From: VRUE01 sp963716735 | GTDB lineage: Bacteria; Actinomycetota; Thermoleophilia; Solirubrobacterales; 70-9 | Length of the DNA: 64,000 nucleotides | Direction: 5' to 3' | NCBI GenBank assembly: GCA_963716735.1 | Contig: OY970321.1 | Span: 1,860,001-1,924,000 of the forward strand | Part shown: positions 1 to 7,713 of the stretch, in pieces | Layout of the letters: each line of letters begins with the position of its first letter | How positions within the stretch are numbered: position 1 is the first letter of the stretch | Made by a program: the position numbers and the translations under genes | Notes under the pieces: generated by a model | What the model was told of the DNA's origin: nothing | Databases searched by the model: none | What the model saw: the letters and a program-made list of their open reading frames with translations, nothing else

Positions 1-222
1 CTCGCCGACGATGAAGGCGCACTTGCGGTAGGGACGCGTCGGCTGCAGGCCGATGTCGTGCATCGCATAGAGCACCCGGCGGTGGACCGGCTTCAGCCCG
101 TCGCGAACGTCGGGCAGCGCTCGGCCGACGATCACGCTCATCGCGTAGTCGAGGTAGGAGGAGCGCATCTCCTTCTCGAGCTCGCGCTCTTCGATACGGC
201 CCGTAAGCGCCTCCAGTGCCAT
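1..222 (-). CDS. gyrA: DNA gyrase subunit A (5' end only; runs off the window)
   Basis: The first 74 codons of the gyrase A subunit, the breakage-reunion half of the enzyme that introduces negative supercoils. The reading frame gives MALEALTGRIEERELEKEMR followed by a segment containing SYLDYAMSVIVGRALPDVRD and GLKPVHRRVLYAM, the conserved GyrA N-terminal motifs. The ATG at 222 is preceded by the Shine-Dalgarno sequence AGGAAGGG, which overlaps the gyrB stop codon, so the two subunits are translationally linked (15 bp gap). The catalytic tyrosine lies outside the window. Identification is very secure; the gene is simply cut by the window edge. Confidence 0.97.
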   Translation of the reverse strand, partial: MALEALTGRIEERELEKEMRSSYLDYAMSVIVGRALPDVRDGLKPVHRRVLYAMHDIGLQPTRPYRKCAFIVGE

Positions 223-237
223 CAGCGATCGCCCTTC

Positions 238-2670
238 CTAGACGTCAAGGAACTTGACCTCTTTCGCGTTCGACTCGATGAAGGCACGGCGCGGGCCGAC
301 CTGATCGCCCATCAGCATCGAGAAGATCTGGTCCGCCGCGGTCGCGTCGTCCAGGGTGACGCGAGCCAGGGTGCGCGTCGCCGGGTCCATGGTCGTCTCG
401 CGCAGCTGGTCCGCATTCATCTCGCCGAGACCCTTGAAGCGGGTCAGCTGAACGCCGTGGCGGGCCAGCTCGAGAACGGCGGCGCGCAGCGCTTGGAAGG
501 AGAGGGCCTCGGAGCCGCGGCCACTGTGGCTGACCGCGAAGGGCGGCCTACCGACTTGCTTCAGCAGCGCAGCGTGAACCTCCGCGAACTTACGGTAGTC
601 GTGGTGGTCGAAAAGCTCGCGGGGAAGGCGGTGGGTGCGCGCCAGTCCGCTCTTCCGTTCGATCGCCTTGACGACCAGGCCAGCATCGGAGTCCTCGACG
701 ATCTCGGTTTCGAAGGGCTCCCCCTCCGCCGCCTTGGCGCTCAAGACCTTGCGCGCCCCGGCGAGCGTCGTGACCTCTTCGTCGAGCAGGCTCGACTCCT
801 CGAGGAAGCGCACGGTCTCGTGGCCGAACTCCGCCTGCAGCGAGGAGCCCCAGCCCTCGTACTCTTTGGCGCGCCGGGTGTAGCTCTGCCAGCGGCTCTT
901 GCTCAACTTCGTCGCATTACCGCCGACGTCGGTGACCTCGATGTCCTCGAGCTTGTCGCGCAGCAGCAGCTCCTCCAGTTCGGACTCGCGCTCCAGATAG
1001 GTCTCCTGGTTCCCCTGCTTGACCCGGTAGAGCGGCGGTTTGGCGATGTAGACGTAGCCGGCGTCGATCAGCTCCGGCATCTGCCGGTAGAGGAAGGTGA
1101 GGACGAGGGTGCGGATGTGGGCTCCGTCGACGTCGGCATCGGTCGCCATGACGATTTTGTGGTAGCGGGCGTCCTCGAGGTTGAACTCGTCGTGAACGCC
1201 GGTGCCGATCGCCGTGATCAGCGCCTGCACCTCGGTGTTAGCCAGCACCTTGTCGATGCGGCTCTTCTCGACGTTGATGATCTTGCCCCGCAGCGGCAGC
1301 ACCGCCTGGGTCGAACGGTCGCGCGCCTGCTTCGCCGAGCCCCCGGCCGAGTCACCCTCGACCACGAAGATCTCGGCGTCGCGCGGGTCCTTGACCGAGC
1401 AGTCGGCCAGCTTCCCCGGCAGGGTCGAGTTCTCCAGCGCCGACTTGCGCCGGGTCAGGTCGCGTGCTTTGCGGGCCGCGTCGCGTGCCCGTGAAGCATC
1501 GATCGTCTTGATGATGATCCGCCGCGCGTCGCCGGGGTTCTCCTCGAGAAACTCGGCAAGCTTGCGATTGACCGTCTCCTCGACCAGGCCGCGGATCGGT
1601 GGGTTGCCGAGTTTGGTCTTGGTCTGGCCCTCGAACTGCGGGTCGCGCAGCTTGACCGAGATCACCGCGGTCAAGCCCTCGCGCACGTCCTCGCCGCCGA
1701 GGTTCCCGTCTTTCTCTTTGAGCAGCCCTTTGCTGCGCGCATAGGCGTTCAGGGTGCGGGTCAGCGCCGAACGGAAGCCGGAGAGGTGCGAGCCACCCTC
1801 GTGGGTGTTGATGTTGTTGGCGAAGCTGAAGATCGACTCCTGGTAGGAGGCGTTCCACTGCATCGCCACCTCGACCTGACCCTCCTCCTCCTCGTTGTCG
1901 AAGAAGATCGTCTTCTTGTGCAGGGTGTCCTTGTTCTCGTTGAGATGGCGGACGAAGTCCTCGATCCCGCCCTCGTACTGGAAGGTGACGCTGTTGGTCT
2001 GGCCACGCTCGTCGACGAGCTCGATCTTCAGGCCGCGGGTGAGGAAGGCCGTCTCGCGCAGACGCTCGGCCAGGGTCTGGAAGTCGAACTCGACCTCCTC
2101 GAAGATCTCCGCGTCGGGCTGGAAGGTCAGCGTCGTACCGGTGGTCTTCGTCGCCTCTCCTTTTGCGAGCGGACCTTGCGGTTTGCCCCGCTCATAATCC
2201 TGGCTCCAGACGTTGCCGTCGCGACTGATCTGCAGGTGCAGCTGCTCGGAGAGCGCATTGACGACGGATACACCGACGCCGTGCAGCCCGCCGGACACTT
2301 TGTAGCCGCCGCCGTCGCCGAACTTCCCGCCGGCGTGCAGCGTCGTCAGCACCACCTCGGCGGCAGGCCGTTTCTCCTTCTTCAGTTCTTCGACCGGGAT
2401 CCCGCGCCCGTCGTCGGAGACGGTGCAGGTGTCATCGGGGTGCAGGACTACGCGTACTTCGCTGCAGTGGCCCGCAATCGCCTCATCGACCGAGTTGTCG
2501 ACGACCTCGTAGACGAGATGATGAAGCCCCCGCGGCCCGGTCGAGCCGATGTACATTCCCGGCCGCTTACGAACGGCTTCGAGCCCCTCCAGGACGGTGA
2601 TGTCCTTGGCGCCGTAGGAGTCCTTTTTTTTCGCCTCTCCCCCGGCGGCGTCCTCATTCGTCTTAGGCAA
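238..2670 (-). CDS. gyrB: DNA gyrase subunit B, long form with tail-region insertion
   Basis: ATPase subunit of DNA gyrase. In order: a GHKL ATPase domain (VVDNSVDEA, DDGRGIPVE, GGLHGVGVSVVNALS), the transducer domain, the TOPRIM metal-binding domain (EGDSAGGSAKQARDR; ATDADVDGAHI) and the C-terminal tail (RFKGLGEMN). At about 810 residues it is much longer than typical actinobacterial GyrB: roughly 150 extra residues sit between the TOPRIM domain and RFKGLGEMN, where E. coli GyrB has its insertion. I chose the TTG at 2670 because GGAAGGG lies 5 nt upstream; a GTG at 2691 gives 7 more residues but has no ribosome binding site. It heads the gyrB-gyrA pair. Confidence 0.96.
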   Translation of the reverse strand: MPKTNEDAAGGEAKKKDSYGAKDITVLEGLEAVRKRPGMYIGSTGPRGLHHLVYEVVDNSVDEAIAGHCSEVRVVLHPDDTCTVSDDGRGIPVEELKKEKRPAAEVVLTTLHAGGKFGDGGGYKVSGGLHGVGVSVVNALSEQLHLQISRDGNVWSQDYERGKPQGPLAKGEATKTTGTTLTFQPDAEIFEEVEFDFQTLAERLRETAFLTRGLKIELVDERGQTNSVTFQYEGGIEDFVRHLNENKDTLHKKTIFFDNEEEEGQVEVAMQWNASYQESIFSFANNINTHEGGSHLSGFRSALTRTLNAYARSKGLLKEKDGNLGGEDVREGLTAVISVKLRDPQFEGQTKTKLGNPPIRGLVEETVNRKLAEFLEENPGDARRIIIKTIDASRARDAARKARDLTRRKSALENSTLPGKLADCSVKDPRDAEIFVVEGDSAGGSAKQARDRSTQAVLPLRGKIINVEKSRIDKVLANTEVQALITAIGTGVHDEFNLEDARYHKIVMATDADVDGAHIRTLVLTFLYRQMPELIDAGYVYIAKPPLYRVKQGNQETYLERESELEELLLRDKLEDIEVTDVGGNATKLSKSRWQSYTRRAKEYEGWGSSLQAEFGHETVRFLEESSLLDEEVTTLAGARKVLSAKAAEGEPFETEIVEDSDAGLVVKAIERKSGLARTHRLPRELFDHHDYRKFAEVHAALLKQVGRPPFAVSHSGRGSEALSFQALRAAVLELARHGVQLTRFKGLGEMNADQLRETTMDPATRTLARVTLDDATAADQIFSMLMGDQVGPRRAFIESNAKEVKFLDV

Positions 2671-2697
2671 CTGATCCCTTCCGCATCTCACAGAAAA

Positions 2698-2735
2698 CCC
2701 CGGCCGCCTGGCGCTCTCGGCGCGCCTGGCCGGGG
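2698..2735 (-). terminator. GC-rich hairpin with T-run in the gyrB leader (terminator or attenuator)
   Basis: Read on the minus strand, CCCCGGCC pairs perfectly with GGCCGGGG. A second stem (GGCGC/GCGCC) lies inside, and TTTTCT follows at once. The shape is that of an intrinsic terminator. It sits downstream of dciA and only about 25 nt upstream of the gyrB start. Either it ends the dnaA-dnaN-recF-dciA transcript, or it acts as an attenuator in the gyrB leader. No promoter fits between the T-run and gyrB. Confidence 0.65.
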
Positions 2736-2833
2736 CAAAATTCGAGTTGACATAAGGATACCAGTTCAGGCCCCTGGAACGCCGGTCGTAGCGTTACGAA
2801 ATCCCTGCAAATCACGAACAAACGTGACCGGGT

Positions 2834-3133
2834 TCAGTCAACCTCCACACGAAAGCGCAAACTGGGTGGTGCATCGTCGCCAAGCCGATCGCGCAGACCC
2901 TTCAAGAGGCGTTCCTGCATCAGGTCCAGCTCCTGCGCCCAGACCGGATCCGAGCAGGCGACCGTCACCTCTCCCTGTCGTTCGGAAACCGGTCGGGTAG
3001 CGGCGGCAACGCGCTCGCCGACGACGTCCTCCCAGACCGACTGCACCGCCGCCAGGCGCGTTTTCGGAGCGGCCTGACGGAGCGCCGTGCGAAACGCGTC
3101 GGACGCGGGGCGCGGGGCGCGACGGCGACTCAT
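2834..3133 (-). CDS. dciA: DciA family helicase-loading protein (DUF721)
   Basis: A 99-residue basic protein of the DUF721/DciA family, the widespread bacterial operator of the replicative helicase DnaB. The diagnostic segment is VWEDVVGERVAAATRPVS followed by GEVTVACSDPVWAQELDL and MQERLLKGL, matching the small KH-like fold of the family. Its ATG overlaps the recF stop by 4 nt (ATGA), and the position between recF and gyrB is the usual one in actinobacteria. The window also encodes a DnaC/DnaI-like ATPase next to dnaB, so two candidate helicase loaders coexist. Family assignment is by motif and context. Confidence 0.87.
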   Translation of the reverse strand: MSRRRAPRPASDAFRTALRQAAPKTRLAAVQSVWEDVVGERVAAATRPVSERQGEVTVACSDPVWAQELDLMQERLLKGLRDRLGDDAPPSLRFRVEVD

Positions 3134-4218
3134 GCCACGGCCGACCGAACGACGTCGAAAGGCATCCGCACGATGCGCTGACGCGCGAGCGCCGGCACCG
3201 ACTCCTCGGCGGCGGCGGTGATCAGCGTCTGGCCACCACGGGCCAGACGCTCGACCAAGCGGTCACGACGCTGCGGATCGAGCTCACTCATCACGTCGTC
3301 GAGCAAAAGCAGCGGCGCGACTCTGTGCGCCGCGAGCAATGCCTCTCGCTCGGCGAAGAGCAGCGCGAGGAGAGCGGCGCGTTGCTGGCCCTGAGAGCCG
3401 TAGCGGCGCAAGGATCGATCGCCGGCGGTGATCTTCAGCTCGTCCAGGTGCGGTCCCCATGAAGTGCGGCCGAGCTTCAAGTCCGCTTCGCGGCGCTCGC
3501 TCAACCCGGCTCGGATCTCGGCGGCGGAGCCGGACGCGCGCGGCGCGTACTCGACCGCTCCTCCCCCCACCAGGCCAAGATCGTCTGCCGCCTCGGCGAA
3601 GGGCGGGGCCAGCTCGGCGACCGCCTCTGAACGGGCTGCGATCAAGGCGTCTGCCGCCTCGGCGAGGGCGGCGTCCCAGACGTCGAGGTCTCCGCCGGCC
3701 CCGCCGGCGGCGAGGCGGGCGAGCAGCGCGTTGCGTTGGGCCAGGGCCTGGCCATAGCGCTGGCGCAAGCCGGCTCGGGAAGGCCAGCGCGCGGCCAGGT
3801 AGCGATCGAGGTGGGCCCGGCGCTCGGCTGGCGGACCCTTGACCAGCGCCAGACGGTCGGGCGAAAAGACCGCCACCGGCGGTCTTTGACGAGTGAGCTC
3901 GGCGGGCTCCGCCGGGTTGCCGTCGAGCAGATGACGGCGGCCCTCCGCCCGGCTGACCGAAGCGAGAAAGCGATGCTCGACACCGTCCTCGTCACGGACC
4001 GCCGCCTCGGCGCGGGCGAGCTGCTCGCCAAAGGGGATCAGCTCGCGCCGGTCCGTGGTCCTGAACGAGCGGCCGGTGAGCGCAAAATAGAGCGCCTCGA
4101 GCAAGTTGGTCTTGCCGGCGCCGTTGGGGCCGATCAAGCTGACGATCCCGTCCGCCAACTCGATCTGCACGGCGTCGAGGCTGCGCAGCGGCCTTGCTTC
4201 GACGGCGGTGACCAGCAC
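3130..4218 (-). CDS. recF: DNA replication and repair protein RecF
   Basis: SMC-like ATPase that helps load RecA at gaps during recombinational repair. The Walker A motif GPNGAGKTNLLEAL is near residue 30, an ABC-type signature-like stretch (RRYGSQGQQRAALLALL) lies near residue 270, and Walker B is LLLLDDVMSELD near residue 300. The length of 362 residues is normal. The start is GTG at 4218, 12 bp after dnaN, and the stop overlaps dciA. It belongs to the dnaA-dnaN-recF-dciA co-directional cluster. Confidence 0.97.
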   Translation of the reverse strand: MLVTAVEARPLRSLDAVQIELADGIVSLIGPNGAGKTNLLEALYFALTGRSFRTTDRRELIPFGEQLARAEAAVRDEDGVEHRFLASVSRAEGRRHLLDGNPAEPAELTRQRPPVAVFSPDRLALVKGPPAERRAHLDRYLAARWPSRAGLRQRYGQALAQRNALLARLAAGGAGGDLDVWDAALAEAADALIAARSEAVAELAPPFAEAADDLGLVGGGAVEYAPRASGSAAEIRAGLSERREADLKLGRTSWGPHLDELKITAGDRSLRRYGSQGQQRAALLALLFAEREALLAAHRVAPLLLLDDVMSELDPQRRDRLVERLARGGQTLITAAAEESVPALARQRIVRMPFDVVRSAVA

Positions 4219-4230
4219 CGGCGTACCCGC

Positions 4231-5337
4231 CTACACGTTGAGGCGGATCGGCATCACGAGGTAGCGGAAGTCTTCGTTGTCGACCGGCTGCAGCAGGCCG
4301 GGCCGGAGCGGCGAGATCAGCCGCAGCACGATCTCATCGCCCTCGACGCTTTCGATTCCGTCGCGCAGGAACTCCGGGTTGAAGCCGATCTCCAGCGGCT
4401 CGCCCTCGAAGGCGGCTGGCATCGTCTCCTCGGCGTCGCCGACGTCGGGCGTCGACGCCGACACCTTCAGCTCGCCTTGCGAGAACGAGAGGCGCAAGGG
4501 GGCGTTGCGTTGCGCCAGCTGACTCACCCGCCGCACGACCTCGAGGAATTCGGGGCGCGGCAGGCGGACGTCGTGCTCGTAGGACTCCGGCAGGAGTTGT
4601 CGAAAGTTGGGGAACTGGCCGTCGATCAGCCTCGTATTGAGGAGGATCGCCCCTGCCTTGAAAACCGCCTGGTTGGGAAGCAGGTTTACCGCCACCTCCT
4701 CGAGCTCGCCGCCAGCGACGAGGCGGCCCAGCTCGCGCAGCGCCTTGGCCGGGATGTTGGCCTCGAGCTCGCCGCCGATGGCGCTCTCCAACTCCGTGCG
4801 CTTGACCGCAAGGCGATAGGAGTCGGTCGCGACCATCGTCATCTCCTGACCGGCCGCGGTGACCAAGACCCCGGTGAGGACAGGTCGCATGTCGTCGCGG
4901 GAGGCGGCGCGAGCAACCAGATCGACCGTCTCGGCCAGCGCGGTGGCGGGAATCTTCAGCGGCTCCGGACCCTCCTCGGGAAGGTTCGGGAAGTCTTCGC
5001 TGGGAAGGACGCGGAGGTGGAAGCTGGAGGCGCTGCTGCGTATCTCGACGTCTCGCTCGGCCTCGCGCTGCTCGATCTCCACACTCGCGTCGCCTAGCGA
5101 ACGGGCGAGCTCGGAGAGCAGCCGGCCGGGGAGCAGGATCGAGCCCGTGCCGTCGACGTCCGCCTCCAATGCCGTGCGCAATCCCATCTCGCCGTCGGTT
5201 GCCGACAGCGCGACGCCGTCCTCTCCAGCGGTGAGGAGGATCCCGGAAAGGGCCTGGGTCGCGGCGCGGGTTGAAACCGCTCGCGAGACGACCGAGAGCT
5301 TCGAGACAAACTCATCGCGTTTGGTGGTCAGCTTCAA
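4231..5337 (-). CDS. dnaN: DNA polymerase III beta subunit (sliding clamp)
   Basis: Ring-forming processivity clamp for the replicative polymerase. The 368-residue product begins MKLTTKRDEFVSKLSVVSRAV and contains the three clamp-domain repeats, with TDSYRLAVKRTEL in the middle domain and PVDNEDFRYLVMPIRL at the C terminus, the classic clamp ending. The start is TTG at 5337, with AAGAGGA 9 nt upstream. The only sequence between it and dnaA is the short candidate origin. Confidence 0.97.
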   Translation of the reverse strand: MKLTTKRDEFVSKLSVVSRAVSTRAATQALSGILLTAGEDGVALSATDGEMGLRTALEADVDGTGSILLPGRLLSELARSLGDASVEIEQREAERDVEIRSSASSFHLRVLPSEDFPNLPEEGPEPLKIPATALAETVDLVARAASRDDMRPVLTGVLVTAAGQEMTMVATDSYRLAVKRTELESAIGGELEANIPAKALRELGRLVAGGELEEVAVNLLPNQAVFKAGAILLNTRLIDGQFPNFRQLLPESYEHDVRLPRPEFLEVVRRVSQLAQRNAPLRLSFSQGELKVSASTPDVGDAEETMPAAFEGEPLEIGFNPEFLRDGIESVEGDEIVLRLISPLRPGLLQPVDNEDFRYLVMPIRLNV

Positions 5338-5369
5338 ATGACTGATGTCCTCTTAGGTTGAGTTAGCGC

Positions 5370-5503
5370 TTGTGGAAACAGCTGAGACCATCGGAAATCG
5401 GCATGGTCAAGGGATTTTCAGGCTGTGGAGATAGCTGTGGAAGGCATTGATTCTTACAGCGCCGGCGGCGGTCAGGCTGGTTTGGCCGGGGGGCTGTGGA
5501 TAG
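5370..5503. other. Candidate chromosomal origin: dnaA-dnaN spacer with clustered DnaA-box-like sequences
   Basis: Four sequences with the DnaA-box core TGTGGA occur in the same orientation: TTGTGGAAAC (5370-5379), TGTGGAGAT (5424-5432), TGTGGAAGG (5436-5444) and TGTGGATAG (5495-5503, inside the dnaA 3' end). None is the perfect TTATCCACA consensus. The spacer is less GC-rich than the flanking genes. The surrounding gene order (dnaA, dnaN, recF, gyrB, rpmH, parAB) is the standard bacterial origin context. The spacer between dnaA and rpmH has no such boxes. Origin function is inferred. Confidence 0.55.
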
Positions 5504-6803
5504 TGGAGCGTAGGTCCCCGACCTGCCGGGCGAGCTCGCCGTCGTCGCGAAGCGTTGCTTCGACGCGCCGCAGCGAGTTGAGGATCGTCGAGTGATCGCG
5601 CCCGCCGTAGAGGCGACCGATCTGGGGCAGGGAAAGGTCGGTCGCCTCGCGGGTGAGGAGGATCGCGATCTGCCTGGCGCGCAGCGGGGTCGCGGCGCGG
5701 CTGCTGCCGACCAGCTCGGCCCGGGAGATGCCAAAAGCAGCCGCAACGCGTTGCTGGATCTCCTCCACGGTGGTCGGCCCGCTTGGCTGCGAGCGATTGG
5801 GGATCAGCTCGGCGATCAGCTCGGCGCTGAGCGGCTTTGCGGTTAGAGAGGCATGTGCGATGACCTTGGTCAGCGCACCGTGGAGGCGGCGGACGTTGAC
5901 GTCGATGCGGCGAGCCAGCTCGGATAGAGCGTCGTTGTCTTCGGCCTCGAGGCCCGCCTCGCGAGCGAGGCGTTGGAGGACGACGAGGCGGGTGGCGAGG
6001 TCGGGGGGTTCGACCGGGATCGTCAGGCCCCACTCGAAGCGGTCGCGTAGCCGGGACTCCAGGGTCGAGAGCTCGCTGGGCAGTCGGTCGGCCGAGAGGA
6101 CGAGCTGGCTGCCGCCCTCATAAAGGGCGTTGAAGGTGTGGAAGAACTCCTCCTCGGTGTGCTGCTTGCCCTGGAGGAATTGGACGTCGTCGACGAGCAG
6201 GACGTCAAGGTCGCGGTAGCGGCTCTTGAACTTCTCCGCCCCGCTTGCGCGGAGCGCGCCGACGAACTCGTTGGTGAAGCCCTCCGCGGTCGTGTAGCGC
6301 ACGCTGAGGCCGGGGGCGTTGGCGTGCAGGTAGTTGGCGATCGCGCCGAGCAGATGGGTCTTGCCCAGGCCGGGAGGCCCGTGCAGAAAGAGCGGGTTGT
6401 AGGCCTCCGACGGCGTCTCGGCTACGGCGAGGGCAGCGGCGTGTGCTGCCCTGTTCCCCTCCCCGATCACGAAGCGCTCGAATGTGTAATTGGGGTTGAG
6501 CTCAACCGCCGTCACGCCGGCCGTTTTATGCGTCTCGGTTCCCTCTGCGCCGGCGAAGGCGATCTCGCTGAGCGGGGTCACGACCTCGCCGAGCGCTTCG
6601 CGGAGCAAGGAGATGTAACGACGCTCCACCCAGGTCTGGATTCCTTCGGGGGCCGCAAGGTAGAGGGTCGTGCCCTGGGTGCCAACCGCGCGCAGCGGCT
6701 CCAACCAGATCTTGAAGGTCGACTCCGGGACGGCCGCCTGCAGCCGTCGTTGGACGTCCTCCCAAAGGGCGTCGAGGTTCTGTTCAGGCGAGTCTTCAGG
6801 CAC
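5472..6803 (-). CDS. dnaA: Chromosomal replication initiator protein DnaA
   Basis: AAA+ ATPase that binds DnaA boxes and opens the origin. Domain I begins NLDALWEDVQRRL. The AAA+ core carries Walker A GPPGLGKTHLL (about residue 140), Walker B VLLVDDVQFLQGK and an arginine-finger region, and the C-terminal DNA-binding domain has the signature GGRDHSTILNSLRRV. I chose GTG at 6803 (443 residues): this places the family's normal N terminus at the start, whereas extending to 6881 would add 26 basic residues not typical of DnaA. There is no good Shine-Dalgarno, but TATGGT lies 9 nt upstream, so the message may be leaderless. Confidence 0.96.
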   Translation of the reverse strand: MPEDSPEQNLDALWEDVQRRLQAAVPESTFKIWLEPLRAVGTQGTTLYLAAPEGIQTWVERRYISLLREALGEVVTPLSEIAFAGAEGTETHKTAGVTAVELNPNYTFERFVIGEGNRAAHAAALAVAETPSEAYNPLFLHGPPGLGKTHLLGAIANYLHANAPGLSVRYTTAEGFTNEFVGALRASGAEKFKSRYRDLDVLLVDDVQFLQGKQHTEEEFFHTFNALYEGGSQLVLSADRLPSELSTLESRLRDRFEWGLTIPVEPPDLATRLVVLQRLAREAGLEAEDNDALSELARRIDVNVRRLHGALTKVIAHASLTAKPLSAELIAELIPNRSQPSGPTTVEEIQQRVAAAFGISRAELVGSSRAATPLRARQIAILLTREATDLSLPQIGRLYGGRDHSTILNSLRRVEATLRDDGELARQVGDLRSTIHSPPAKPA

Positions 6804-6812
6804 CGGCGAGCG

Positions 6813-6818
6813 ACCATA
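6813..6818 (-). promoter_or_regulatory. Possible -10 element for leaderless dnaA
   Basis: On the minus strand TATGGT lies 9 nt before the dnaA GTG. It fits the TANNNT pattern that places transcription start at or near the start codon. No clear -35 element is seen. Confidence 0.35.
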
Positions 6819-6896
6819 GCGACGCCCCTGCCGGCCGAGTCGAAGCGCGCCGCAAATGCCGAGGAAATGATTTCGGCCCAATCACCCGCGCCTCCG

Positions 6897-6902
6897 TATA
6901 CT
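6897..6902 (+). promoter_or_regulatory. Probable -10 element of the rpmH promoter
   Basis: TATACT ends 10 nt before the rpmH ATG, so transcription would begin within a few bases of the start codon. There is no Shine-Dalgarno sequence between them (GCGACGCCCA), suggesting a leaderless or near-leaderless rpmH message. Confidence 0.55.
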
Positions 6903-6912
6903 GCGACGCCCA

Positions 6913-7050
6913 ATGAAGCGCACCTATCAGCCGAAGAAGCGCAAGCGCGCCAAGACCCACGGGTTTCGGGCGAGGATGCGGACGCGCGGCGGACGCGCGA
7001 TCCTGAAGCGGCGGCGGGCCAAAGGCCGGAAACGCCTCACGCCGGGATGA
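6913..7050 (+). CDS. rpmH: 50S ribosomal protein L34
   Basis: A 45-residue, very basic ribosomal protein: MKRTYQPKKRKRAKTHGFRA, then RMRTRGGRAILKRRRAKGRK and RLTPG. This is the invariant L34 sequence pattern, with normal length. It is divergent from dnaA and begins the rightward rpmH-rnpA-yidD-yidC run that flanks most bacterial origins. The upstream TATACT element suggests an almost leaderless transcript. Confidence 0.98.
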   Translation: MKRTYQPKKRKRAKTHGFRARMRTRGGRAILKRRRAKGRKRLTPG

Positions 7051-7075
7051 TCGGTCCCACAGTCGGGTTCGAGTG

Positions 7076-7447
7076 ATGGCGGCGAAGCGACGGCGCCTCT
7101 CGCGGAGTGCCGAGTTCGACCGCGTCTATCGCGACGGCTCCTCTCACGCCACGCGTTACCTCGTGCTCTACAGCTTCCCCCGCAACGACGAAGAAGCACG
7201 AGATGTACGCCTCGGCGTCTCGGTGAGCCGCAAAGTTGGCAACGCCGTCGACCGCAACCGCGTCAAGCGAACCCTTCGCGAGGCCTTCTGGAGCCTGTCC
7301 GACGGGCTACCCCCCCGCCACGATTTCGTTTTGGTGGCGCGCTCCGAGATCGCCGCGATGATCGAGCGGGATGGGACCGATGGCGTCAAAGTAAGCCTCG
7401 AAGAAGCGCTCGAGCAGACCGGCAGCCGCGGAAAGCGTTCCACGTGA
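7076..7447 (+). CDS. rnpA: Ribonuclease P protein component
   Basis: Basic protein cofactor that binds the RNase P RNA and aids 5' maturation of tRNA. The 123-residue product has LSRSAEFDRVYRDG at the N terminus and the family signature GNAVDRNRVKRTLREAF (RNR motif). ATG at 7076 directly follows an in-frame GTG at 7073, either of which could be used; neither has a clear ribosome binding site. It sits 25 nt after rpmH and overlaps yidD by 4 nt. Confidence 0.95.
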   Translation: MAAKRRRLSRSAEFDRVYRDGSSHATRYLVLYSFPRNDEEARDVRLGVSVSRKVGNAVDRNRVKRTLREAFWSLSDGLPPRHDFVLVARSEIAAMIERDGTDGVKVSLEEALEQTGSRGKRST

Positions 7448-7713
7448 AACGGCTCCTGCTGGCGCCGATAGCCGCCTACCAGCGCTGGGTCTCGCCGGGC
7501 CTGCCACGCCGTTGCCGTTATGAGCCGACCTGTTCCGCCTACGCGACGCAATCGATCCAGCGCTTTGGTCTCAGGGGCCTGCTCCTGGCTGTTTGGCGCG
7601 TAATGCGCTGCAACCCCTTTAGCCACGGCGGCTTCGACCCGGTACCAGAGCGCTTCACGCTGCAGGTTGGCCCGATCGATCCGAGCGACTACCACCACGA
7701 GGCCCCCAGATGA
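7444..7713 (+). CDS. yidD: Membrane protein insertion efficiency factor YidD
   Basis: Small membrane-associated protein that assists YidC-dependent insertion. The 89-residue product carries the family signatures YQRWVSPGLPRRCRYEPTCS and YATQSIQRFGLRGLLLAVWR followed by RCNPFSHGGFDPVP. GTG at 7444 overlaps the rnpA stop by 4 nt and the stop overlaps yidC by 4 nt, so rnpA-yidD-yidC are translationally coupled. The C-terminal tail is ordinary for the family. Confidence 0.95.
   Translation: MKRLLLAPIAAYQRWVSPGLPRRCRYEPTCSAYATQSIQRFGLRGLLLAVWRVMRCNPFSHGGFDPVPERFTLQVGPIDPSDYHHEAPR

Noticed and set aside
2747..2752. Perfect TTGACA hexamer on the plus strand in the gyrB-dciA gap
   Set aside because: No matching -10 at proper spacing and no plus-strand gene downstream.
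58..3000. Long plus-strand open frames opposite gyrB
   Set aside because: They are antisense to a strongly conserved gene, have no recognisable domain and arise from high GC content in the third codon position.
6804..6881. N-terminal extension of dnaA to 6881
   Set aside because: Adds 26 basic residues unlike DnaA domain I; GTG 6803 fits the family and has a -10-like element.
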